A DNA stretch of 64,000 nt from Paramoeba atlantica (lineage: Eukaryota > Discosea): assembly GCA_977017575.1 (NCBI GenBank), contig CDRNVI010000065.1, positions 248,001-312,000 of the forward strand. The letters run 5' to 3'. The translations under genes were made by a program, and so were the position numbers. Of this stretch, positions 48,895-57,765 are shown in pieces (position 1 is the first letter of the stretch; every line of letters starts with the position of its first letter). The notes under the pieces are model-generated. The model was not told the origin of the DNA, made no database searches, and saw only the letters and a list, made by a program, of their open reading frames with translations.

Positions 48895-49881
48895 TTAAGA
48901 AAAATAAACGTGCTGTTCATGAAATTTTGCAAGAAGCATGGCGAAATCGTCTTGTGTCATGCGCCGGGCTCGAAGATTACATAGCGAAGGTCCCGAGAGT
49001 AAAACGGAGATTCTTCTATTGAACACATCTTCGTCAATAGGGGCGCTTTCCTTCATCGTGCTATGACTTCGATGTATGCGGTACAAATTACTTCGAATAT
49101 TTTTAGACGACAAGAGAGAGCAAACTTTCCTGTTCTTGCGGTTAAAAAGCAATTTCATTAGGCCGTCCCATTCATCAAAGTCTACTTTAGGAGCTGGACG
49201 CCGCGGCTCTAACCTCACGACCGAGCTCTCCACTTGGGGAGGTGGGTCAAAGCTGTTTTTACTGATTTTCATCAAGTGAGAACACTTCGCAAGTAGCTGC
49301 GTATTGACGCTTAATCGGCTGTATTGTTCATCTCCTGGTTTCGCTACCAGCCTCTGTGCGAATTCCTTTTGAAACATTAGCACGGCGGCTCTGAAAGCGC
49401 CACTCGTGCTACCTCGAAGTAGCTTAAAAACCAGCGCGCTACTTATTGCATAAGGCGTATTGGCTACGCACTTGTCGAAATAGGGAAAATTCTGTCGTAG
49501 GCAATCCCCTTCAATGACCTCTAATTTTCTTCCTATTGTTGCACTCTGAAAGCGCTTCCTCAGTTCGGCAACCATTCTGCTATCTATTTCAAAAGCGATA
49601 ACTTTTTTCGCAACTCCTAAAAGCTTCTCGGTAAGGTTTCCTGTGCCTGGCCCAATTTCAAGTACAACGTCAGTAGGTTTGATACCCGCCTTATCCACAA
49701 TCGCTTGTAAAACTAAAGGATTCTTCAAAATATGTTGACCGTGGCCCTTATTGTAGACCAAACCGCTGTTAACGCTGTTCTCGTTTTCAATGAGTTTTGT
49801 ATCCCCAAATTCATTTTTGCTCCGCTTCCTCGACTTCGCTCGAATCGAAGAAGTTCCGTGAGATAAACGAGCTCGCTTCAT
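48895..49881 (-). CDS. DIM1: Dim1 18S rRNA adenine dimethyltransferase
   Basis: A 328-aa KsgA/Dim1 methyltransferase that makes the paired m6,2A near the 3' end of small-subunit rRNA. A basic, nucleolar-looking N-terminus (1-30) precedes GQHILKN (48-54). SAM motif I is LEIGPGTGNLTE (74-85), the acidic motif is FEIDSRM (98-104), and the catalytic NTPY is at 141-144. FQKEFAQRL and FDPPPQVESSVVRL are family signatures. The C-terminal helical domain has the eukaryotic FNRKNRKV. The cytosolic/nucleolar form is favoured because no organellar presequence is seen. Confidence 0.93.
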   Translation of the reverse strand: MKRARLSHGTSSIRAKSRKRSKNEFGDTKLIENENSVNSGLVYNKGHGQHILKNPLVLQAIVDKAGIKPTDVVLEIGPGTGNLTEKLLGVAKKVIAFEIDSRMVAELRKRFQSATIGRKLEVIEGDCLRQNFPYFDKCVANTPYAISSALVFKLLRGSTSGAFRAAVLMFQKEFAQRLVAKPGDEQYSRLSVNTQLLAKCSHLMKISKNSFDPPPQVESSVVRLEPRRPAPKVDFDEWDGLMKLLFNRKNRKVCSLLSSKNIRSNLYRIHRSHSTMKESAPIDEDVFNRRISVLLSGPSLCNLRARRMTQDDFAMLLAKFHEQHVYFS

Positions 49882-50686
49882 TATACAGGCAGAAAAAAAT
49901 AACGCGCGTAATTATTCTTGCTCCCTTCTTTTTTACTATTATCTCTTCTTTTTATCGTTGTTTACTAGCAAATAAAAGCTAAGGTATACAACCAAGACAG
50001 ACACTTGGCTTTAATGAAGTTACAATACACATTACTAAATGATCTCGCCTACACTGTAGGTACTCCCCCCTCCATAAGTAATTATAAGTATAAATTATAA
50101 CTTCTTTGAATTTATAATTATAATTATAGCAGGGGTCCGAATAACTTTATATAGTTTATATATAGGTAGAAAAAATAAATATAGTTACTATAAAATACCT
50201 ATAGTACCTTTAAAGCTTTATGTACCTATATTTTTAGAGGTCGACTTTTTGTGAAATTCGGGTGGGAAATCTGTGCAATCTGGGTGCTCGGATCGGGGAG
50301 AGTATGCCTTGTTGGAGGGAATGGTTTTTCTGCTTACCTAAAATATATATAGAAAAAATCTTGCAGAGCTATAGTTTTCAGGCAGAACATGACGATCAAG
50401 TTTCATCAGCATCAGATGTGGAAAACACTTCAGGCGTTCCAGGCCTGCTCTAATCATCGTTGACAAGCCATGCGCATCAAAAGTATAGAGAAGGTGTAAG
50501 AAGAGATTAGTCAATGTTATCAAAAGGAAGAGTAAGAAATTTATTATTATTGACTGGTCATCTAAAACAACAGCATTTTACCATAAGCAAAGATACATAT
50601 TTATTTGCTCACGATAAGGTTAAAAACAGGTATATACGTATACCTCTTGTTGTATGGATGAGTGACGAAATTTATTGAAACGCAAC

Positions 50687-50907
50687 ATCTCAGGTTACAA
50701 TATTTTAATCAAAGAAGGCTCTGCGCACAGCTCGCTCATTTTACTGTTCGCTTTCTAGGCGAAAGTCAGAATGCAAAAATGTCAGAAGCTAAAAATAAAA
50801 CGAAAAAAAATGCGCACAGACTCAAAATCTCAGGTTACATAGTTTTTTACCAAAGAAGGCTCTGCCACGGCTCGTTCTTTTTACTGCGCACTTTCTAGAC
50901 GAAAGTC
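50687..50907. repeat. two diverged direct repeats of about 81 bp
   Basis: 50687-50767 and 50827-50907 share ATCTCAGGTTACA, CAAAGAAGGCTCTG and the ending CGAAAGTC in the same order, with scattered changes. The period is 140 bp. The second copy overlaps the 3' end of the transposase-like frame. Confidence 0.65.
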
Positions 50908-51612
50908 CGAGTGAATTGCTGCCACATCCAGCACAATTTCACGCGCCATCTCAGCAGTCGAGCTTTTGCACTTTATTTGTTTAATACCGTTAATTTCACA
51001 CGTCCCCATCTTGGGATGATAGTATCTCGTATTTCGGTGCACAACTCGGTATCGGTTTGTTTTATTTTGAATTCTTCCGCAGAGGTCCGCGAGACTCCAG
51101 CTTGTGGCATTTCCCGAACTCAGAACGCATACTGAACACGTTGTTCGACCATGGGAAGTACCAGTGTCTGCAGCAATTGTTACAAAATTACGAAGGAGAG
51201 CGCTCATTTCAGCGCGGCAGTTGTCTTTTACTTGGAGCGTGAAACTGTTCATTGTTTTCTCACAAGGTACAAAGGACGAACCCACGTTCATCAACCATTT
51301 GAAAAGTGGATCCTGAATGGCCGCTTTCGACACTCCATGATCACACTTCCATTTGATTATCTTTTCGAACACCTTCGAAAGCTTTATTGGACTTGACATC
51401 AATCTGTCAACAGTATTTTCCGTCTCGCGCTTTCTGGCTCGCTTCTCCTGCAGCCATGCTTCGAATGTTTTTTTATGAATCTTTTCTATATGGCTCAGGG
51501 CAGAAGAGTATGACGTGCGAATACCTTTTTCGCAAAAAAATTTCCGCTTGTCCGGTGCATTGCAGAGTTGACATTCATACACCCGCTTGTATACCCGCTT
51601 TCCAGCCTCCAC
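50881..51612 (-). pseudogene. N-terminal hAT transposase piece with BED zinc finger
   Basis: The 243-codon frame opens with YECQLCN...SALSHIEKIHKK, a BED-type finger (Cys14, Cys17, His41, His46). KWKCDHGVSKAAIQDPLFKW resembles the segment that follows the BED domain in hAT proteins, and VTIAADTGTSHG holds a possible first catalytic Asp. It starts at GTG with no ATG near and ends before the conserved middle and dimerisation domains, so it looks partial. It complements the interior fragment found at 24150-25217. Confidence 0.5.
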
Positions 51613-52464
51613 CTCCTTATAGTGAGACTCAACAAATTCAGCGCGACTTTCTGGGTTGCTGTCTGAGCGTCTAGGTATTGAAAAATTTCACAAAAATAGT
51701 ACGATTACAGCGTAAATCATTGACAAAACAATAAAGGTAGATAAAGGTAGGGAAAAATAAATATAGTTACTTTAAAGTACCTATAATAAAGTTCTATAGT
51801 TATTCGGACCCTTGAATTATAATTATAATTACTTATGGATGTGAAACCGGTGAACCTGGAGGGGAGTAAAAGTTGTTATCTTAGATACTTGCCATCACAA
51901 TTTCACAAATAAGCGCTTCAAATAGATAATCGTTCTAATCCTACGTCAGTAAGGTTATCAAGCTCATGAGGCATGTGTGTTCTAGTTATTCTTCGGAACG
52001 TATATTGTCGATCACTTTGCCAAAGTGAGTTTCTAGAGTGCCTATAATTGTTTGACGTAGAACGCATTCGTGCTCAAAAACGAGTTCACTGAACTTAAGA
52101 GTTTCATCCAGAGCGTGCTCTCGGTCACTTTCACTCATTTCGAAAATGGAGCGAAACCAGAGAACTTTTTTCTCAACCCACCTTTTTGATGGTCTAACAA
52201 CAACCGAAGTAAAGTCCACTAGAAAAATAGCCGTTGTGGCTTGCACAAGTTGTCACTGGCTTGCAGTGGCAGTACGCATGAGGTCCATTAAGTAGTGACA
52301 GGAAAGTAGTGACAGGATTTTTTCCCTAAAACAAAAAAAATACCGATCGAATCGGTCGAAGTTGCATTTATAATTACTTATGAAAGACATAGGAATTATA
52401 AGTCATAAGGGAGTAAAAGTGCGAGTTCAAGGCGTATTTATAATTACTTATGGAGGGGTGAGTA

Positions 52465-52861
52465 TGTTCCGTTACAAAAATCATTTTTGAACACAGCGAG
52501 AAAAATGCATAAAAACACGTCAAAATAATGTAGAAATCAGGCAAGTTCAAACTTTCCTTGTTGTATTCTAAAAGCAGTGTGTTTTACATTCTTTGTCTTA
52601 TCGTGTGCTATAACCTTCAAGAAGGAAGAGCTCCTAATGCTCAGCGCCGGCAAGTCTAGCAATAAAATTTCGGAAAACGACTCTTACAGTTAAATATTAT
52701 CGTTCCCTTATTTAGGCAAAAATATATGAGGCTCGTTCTTTGAAGGCAATAAATATCTCTTTCATGAAACAAATAAAACATCTTGTTGAATGTGACCAAG
52801 GTAACAATGAGAAAAATGATAGGGCTAAGCGATTATAATGGTGATGAAATCAATGAAACTA
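52465..52861. other. intergenic, nothing recognised
   Basis: AT-rich spacer 3' of the RING gene. A plus-strand frame of 92 codons at 52783-53061 overlaps the RING gene and has no family content. Confidence 0.4.
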
Positions 52862-53731
52862 TTATGACGCGAATAATTGATTCGTGGGTCTTGAAGGCGG
52901 GGGACCATTATGCATTGGAGACGATGGCACATGCTGCAGATTGTTTGGTAGGAGACTTGGTAAGGTTCGCACGGCGGAAATCGAAGGTGATGGACGAGAA
53001 TGGGAAAGGTTATCCTGCAAGGGTGTTCGCCATGCCATCCCCCCTGCACGCGTTAAGTTAGATGGTGCAGGATTAGGTGAAGGATTTCTGCTCGTATCGT
53101 AGAGAGATGAGTTGGGAGGTCCTAAGTTACTCATCTCATGACGCACTCCGGGAAAAAGTGGGGCGTTCGGGTTTATAGTAGAATTGGCTACATAAGCCAT
53201 GGTGGCTTTACGGGGTGTTGAAATGTTCGCTGAATTGCGTGCTATAATTCCTTTGGGAGGAAAATACTTTGTGTTCTGGGCAGAAGTGTGAGCCTCAATA
53301 CGCTCCTGGAGAAGGTGCACCTTTTTCTTTTGCTCTTCGAGCATGTAAGAAATATTATTTTTCTCGGCTTCACAGGAGGCAAGTTCCTTTTTTGTCACAT
53401 CATGGTGCGCTACCGTCTTCTGTAAAGCGGTGTTTAGGTAGCTCAAGAGCTCTTTTACCCGACCACAACACTCCCTGTCCTGTCGTTGCTGAAATTCTAG
53501 AACGCGTACTGCTTGTTGTAAGAGCTTCATGGGATCTCCCATGATGTAATTTTTAACATCAGATGGAAAATTCGGAGCGCCGAGACGAACTACTTGACAG
53601 GTTTTTTTACATCTAGGACATTGGTGTTGGGGGACTTTCATGGCGCAACGAACGCAGATGAAGTGCTGGCAACTGGTGTACAGAGCATTAGAATCACATT
53701 CGCTCCAACACACTATACATATTGGTCGCAT
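52862..53731 (-). CDS. Zip3/RNF212/HEI10-like RING protein (meiotic crossover E3)
   Basis: A 289-aa protein. Residues 5-41 form a C3HC4 RING (Cys5, Cys8, Cys21, His23, Cys26, Cys29, Cys38, Cys41), followed by TCQVVRLGAPNFPSDVKNYI, then VLEFQQRQDREC opening a coiled coil to about 155. The tail is Ser/Pro/Asn-rich. This RING, short linker, coiled coil and disordered Ser-rich tail, with the LEFQ motif at the coil start, matches the Zip3/RNF212/HEI10 family that stabilises crossover intermediates on the synaptonemal complex. The open frame starts at GTG; the ATG at 53731 places the first zinc Cys at the usual distance. A generic RING E3 is the alternative. Confidence 0.62.
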   Translation of the reverse strand: MRPICIVCWSECDSNALYTSCQHFICVRCAMKVPQHQCPRCKKTCQVVRLGAPNFPSDVKNYIMGDPMKLLQQAVRVLEFQQRQDRECCGRVKELLSYLNTALQKTVAHHDVTKKELASCEAEKNNISYMLEEQKKKVHLLQERIEAHTSAQNTKYFPPKGIIARNSANISTPRKATMAYVANSTINPNAPLFPGVRHEMSNLGPPNSSLYDTSRNPSPNPAPSNLTRAGGMAWRTPLQDNLSHSRPSPSISAVRTLPSLLPNNLQHVPSSPMHNGPPPSRPTNQLFAS

Positions 53732-54442
53732 AGGCACAAATAACCCAATTATACAAGTATAGTGAATCTAAATGTATATCTAAATAAAGATTTATAGTTG
53801 GGCCTTCATCATACTTTCATACACTGTATACTGTACCCCACGTACTCAAGAGTCCTTTTTGACGGAGCCTCGGGCTACCTGCGGTGCGAAGCCCTGCCAG
53901 ATATTTTTTGTTTTAGATTTTTTTGTCGGTTCATTGCATTTAGTTGCGTTTTTAACATTTCCAAGCTACTTGGAACTACTTTATATTCGATGGTACTCCG
54001 AGGAAGCAGCAGACTACGGGCAGGCGTGATACACAACTACGCTCCTCAACCCCCTTCAACCCTCTCGCGAATTTATCAAAGTTCCTCTCCCCTCCGATCA
54101 CCCTCCTCACAAGAGTACGGCAAATCTGCCGACCAACTCCGTTGATCTATCTCCCCACTTAACCACGGGAACCTTCCGTCACCCCGTTCCCGAGAAAGAC
54201 CGGACTTCGAAACAACAAAAATAGAAAGAGAAAAAGGGAAGCAAACAAAATAGCAAGAGCAGATGAGCTCCAAGAATCTGTGGCCCGGTCGAGCCCGATG
54301 TAAAGTGTCGCAATTCTGCCAAAACAACACGTAAACAATTGGTTTTTTACGTGCATACATGTGTATTTTCGTGCCCTTGCCCATATTTTCGTGCCCCCCC
54401 TGTATGTCTCTTTGTATCTGAAAAGCTTATGAATTTTTTATA
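53732..54442. other. intergenic, nothing recognised
   Basis: Several short frames on both strands without family content. No gene supported. Confidence 0.4.
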
Positions 54443-55350
54443 TAGGGGGGAATAGTATTGAGTCTAACTTTTTTATCTACATTTCCAACTTTCCAACACA
54501 TTAGGTTGCTGTACGAGGGTGGGAGACTTGAAGGTCGCAAAACGCAATGACGCCGTCACGCCGAGGGGGAGGAGCGCGGAGAGAGAAACGGGGCGACAGA
54601 CGCGAGGGCAAGAGGAGGCGACGCACGAGCCCATCTGCCAGGACCTCTGCCCCCACCCCGTGAGCAAGTATATAATACTTTGGGCTGCTGGCACGCGGGT
54701 GGGGGACGCAAGAGAGAAACACAGAGGGACAAGCGCACTGTGGAGGAAGGATGGGGTGGGGGGATGCGGTGCAGAGGAATGATGGGACGGGGGATGATGG
54801 GGGGATGTCGACCAGACAGAGAGTGTTTGAGGGGGGTGCCCTCCCATGGTGGAGAAGATCTTGTAGGGAAGAAAAGGGGAAATAATTGAACAAGGTACAG
54901 AAACTGTATCTTTATCGTCAAACTGTATCTTTATCGTTTTTGTTTTGCAAATAATTGGGGGGAAATAGTATTGAGTCTAACTTTTTATGTATTGAGTCCA
55001 ACTTTTCCACAATTTCCACACTAACAGCCCTTCACATTCCCTTACTCCCCATACTTTCCACACCTACTCCCCTTAGCCCTCTCGTGCTTCCCTTCCCTCA
55101 CTCCCTACCCCACTCACCGATCCGCACGCACCCAGGCCCGTATGGTCCAGCACCTCCTCTCCCACCCCGTTAGCAGCAATAAATACTTTTGGTTGCCGTA
55201 CGAGGGTGGGAGGCGTGGAGGTCAAACGCAAAGACGCCGTCACGCCGAGGGGGAAGAGCACGGAGAGAGGGCGACTGACGCGGGGGAAGGAGGAAACGAC
55301 GCACCAGTCCAACGATATGGACCTCTGCCCCCACCCCGTTTTTTTATAAT
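54443..55350. repeat. two diverged GC-rich repeat units
   Basis: 54443-54478 and 54956-54987 share GGGGGGAA(A)TAGTATTGAG then TCTAAC. A GC-rich core at about 54504-54665 recurs at about 55191-55340, with shared GACGCCGTCACGCCGAGGGG and GACCTCTGCCCCCACCCCGT. Long frames through the GC-rich parts have no family content and follow composition only. Confidence 0.65.
54888..54937 (-). other. spliced-leader-like 16-mer beside a 19-bp tandem duplication
   Basis: On the minus strand, 54910-54895 reads GATACAGTTTCTGTAC, which equals an internal part of the T. cruzi spliced-leader exon as I remember it. An 18-bp motif including its first 9 bases is repeated with a 19-bp period (54901-54918 and 54920-54937). 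A normal donor GT at the expected exon end and a T-run terminator were not found. Confidence 0.3.
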
Positions 55351-55786
55351 CCCCTGAACCCATTAGCGCACGCCCCTCGGGTACCAATTTTGTACCGACA
55401 TGCGCTATCTGGGAGTTCCCCTTCTGAATGGCTACCCCGATTGCCATGATAAAATGGCTGAGGCAACCATTTTTGTGTTGAAAATTCTTGTTGAAAACTT
55501 TCCTTAATTTTCGTAGCGTACTAGATATATTTTCGGATAGATATATTTTCGGATCTTGATACAAAACAAAAAAGAATGTGGGCGCATTCACGCACTGAGA
55601 TTACCCATACGATACACGCAGGTGCCATGAGTTGCGCATTCGCTCGCTCTACGAACATCTACATAAAATATTTCTGTCCATACAGCACCTCAACAAAAGG
55701 GAAAGATCTATGCTTGCACAGTACAAAAATCGCTTGGAAAGTGAGGTTGTTTGTTTACCATAAATTGTGAATGTGTACAGTACGTG
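55351..55786. other. intergenic with a 16-bp tandem duplication
   Basis: AGATATATTTTCGGAT occurs twice in a row at 55523-55554. No gene supported in this spacer 3' of the NAD(P)HX dehydratase gene. Confidence 0.45.
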
Positions 55787-56788
55787 TTAGTAGGATTGGG
55801 CGTTCGAGAACGAAATGTTTTCCAATATATTCGAAGAAAGCATTCCTCTACCACATTTTTCGTAAGCTTGTGCTCCTGCACATCGAACAATGTGGCATCC
55901 CACGTGTACGGCGTGGGCTACGCAACCCGATATGTCTTCGTGTATATCTTCCGAATTCTCATAAGACGAGTTTACTTGAAAGTTCTTTTTGTCAATAGAG
56001 ACATCCTCTTTCGGGGACAAAGCTTGTGACAAACTCTGTGGCATTCGAAAATCACGGATGTTGCACCAAGTCAAGAGTCCACCGATGACCCCACAGAGTA
56101 GATCGCCTTGCCCGCCAACCCGGCGCGGACATACCGGCCGAAACGTTCGAGCTGGACTTGCATTCGTTTCCTCCAGGCAACCTGACGTTCCCTTGCACGG
56201 CGGCTTCACGATGATGTCTTCGCGACCTTTTACAAGCACAACAGGGCCGCCCAAAAAAGAGGCAAGCTGCTCAGCATGTTTTTGCAGAGATTGCACATCT
56301 GCACCCTTACTTTGGATATGAAACTGGGCACAGAGTTTATGAAATTCTCGCTCATTCGGTGTCAGAACGGCTATGCGATAGCCCTGAAGGTGGTTCAAGA
56401 CTCGTGGAACAAGTTCCAGTGCCTCAGCGTCCAATATCAATGGTTGCTTAAGTTCAACACATTTGGCAATGATTTCCGTTAGTATTTTCTTTTCGTTTTC
56501 TGTTCGGTTTCCAAGTCCAGGACCAATAATAACGCAGTGATGACTGAATTTATTTGATAATATTTTTTCGTATGGAAACGATACTATAAGGTCAGGAGAG
56601 TAACATTTTATGGGAAGAGCGGAGGTAGCAGATTCCGTAAATATACGAGCAATATCGCATCCCAATTTTAGAGCGGCCATCGAAGCGAAATAGGGTGCAC
56701 CAGAATAATCTTCACTACCTCCTACTACTGCGATCCGTCCACAATCACCCTTCCTAAGCTCTCCAATAAGTTTCGGGGCGCATCGCAT
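55787..56788 (-). CDS. NAXD: ATP-dependent NAD(P)H-hydrate dehydratase
   Basis: A 333-aa ribokinase-like enzyme that repairs hydrated NAD(P)H. From the start MRCAPKLIGELRKGD the family signatures follow: GRIAVVGGSEDYSGAPYFAS, the IGPGLGNRTE nucleotide loop, LILDAEALEL, the VLTPNEREF motif, VLVKGREDI and the catalytic GGQGDLLCGVIGG. A long insertion (about 255-285) separates the last helices. The frame is open upstream to an ATG at 56884, but that part lies in the end of an inverted-repeat element (56828-57620), so the ATG at 56788 is preferred. An N-terminal extension contributed by the element is possible. Confidence 0.9.
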   Translation of the reverse strand: MRCAPKLIGELRKGDCGRIAVVGGSEDYSGAPYFASMAALKLGCDIARIFTESATSALPIKCYSPDLIVSFPYEKILSNKFSHHCVIIGPGLGNRTENEKKILTEIIAKCVELKQPLILDAEALELVPRVLNHLQGYRIAVLTPNEREFHKLCAQFHIQSKGADVQSLQKHAEQLASFLGGPVVLVKGREDIIVKPPCKGTSGCLEETNASPARTFRPVCPRRVGGQGDLLCGVIGGLLTWCNIRDFRMPQSLSQALSPKEDVSIDKKNFQVNSSYENSEDIHEDISGCVAHAVHVGCHIVRCAGAQAYEKCGRGMLSSNILENISFSNAQSY

Positions 56789-56827
56789 GTGTTTTGTTTT
56801 TGGTACAAATGAAACTGATTTATGTAA

Positions 56828-57620
56828 TACAGTGGTTTCAGTTGATCTTGCCCCCCCCTCGGAATTTTGATTTTTTTTATCCATTTTTGATCATCTTTGC
56901 AGCATTGGAGAGATCTCGTTCCCCTAGCGAAGAGCATTGCCGCCTTTTTTTCATAGAGACCCCCTGGTGCCCCCTGGGTGACCCGAAAGTTGACCAAAAT
57001 AAAAAATAATGGCATTTTTTTACCGTATCAAAAATGGAACAAAAAACGGATTTTATGTCCAAAAGTTAACTCTGAAGGAAAAAAACTAGTATCCGGAATG
57101 GCCTCCATTGTTTTGCAACATTTTTTGAAGTCTATTAGGGACTGAATCAATTGTGTTGCACACTTTACGTTTTTCTTGAGGACGTTTTAGAATCTGAAAA
57201 GCTATTGGGGGATTGTCTTCTCTTTTGTCATTCCATCCTTGTACGGACTCCCCCTGTTTGGGGTTAGAGGGTCTGGTCTGCATAATGTAGAGGTGTTGAC
57301 TATATTAAATTAGGCGATAGGGATGGTAATAGACATAGAGCTTTCAAATTATCAATTTAGAACACTATTATTCGTACTTACGTGTTCAAAATGTACAAAA
57401 AATCGAGAAAATGTGACAAAAAATGGTTGTGTACACAGAAAACGTCCAAAAAACAGTGTTTTTCGGACCCAGGGGGCACCAGGCGGTCTCTATGAAAAAA
57501 AGGCGGCAAAGCTCTTCGCTAGGGGAACGAGATCTCTCCAATGCTGCAAAGATGAGCAAAAATGGATAAAAAAAATCAAAATTCCGAGGGGGGGGGGCAA
57601 GATCAACTGAAACCACTGTA
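56828..57620. mobile_element. non-autonomous inverted-repeat element (MITE), young
   Basis: The two ends are about 165-bp inverted repeats differing at only a few positions. They start TACAGTGGTTTCAGTTGATC, followed by a C-run and GGAATTTTGA. The start CAGTGGT and the C-run are shared with the element at 44814-45566, so both probably belong to one hAT-like group. No 8-bp duplication is visible here; only TA is shared. No transposase inside. The high arm identity suggests recent activity. Its left end is 40 bp upstream of the NAXD start. Confidence 0.78.
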
Positions 57621-57765
57621 TATGCCCTCACGAATTACTAGTCTAACTGAACTAAAATCAGTAGCAAAAGCAAATAGATTCTTGAATCTGTATTTTACAT
57701 GAGTATGAACATTGCGACATTAGATGAGTATGCATATAGCGACGAATAGTAAAATCGGGTGTGTT

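Larger units (their letters stand above)
50061..52464. mobile_element. hAT-like element with inverted ends around a transposase frame
   Basis: The left end TACTCCCCCCTCCATAAGTA and the reversed right end TACTCACCCCTCCATAAGTA match at 23 of the first 24 positions. Further inside, AT-rich arms at about 50075-50200 and 51720-51845 are inverted copies sharing GGGTCCGAATAACT. An extra copy of the end lies near 52375-52410, so more than one insertion may be nested. The transposase-like frame 50881-51612 lies between the arms. No target duplication is evident. Confidence 0.5.

Noticed and set aside
51986-52246. 86-codon minus-strand frame near the RING gene
   Set aside because: Starts at GTG directly after a stop, has no ATG until residue 36 and lies within transposon-derived sequence. 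No family match.
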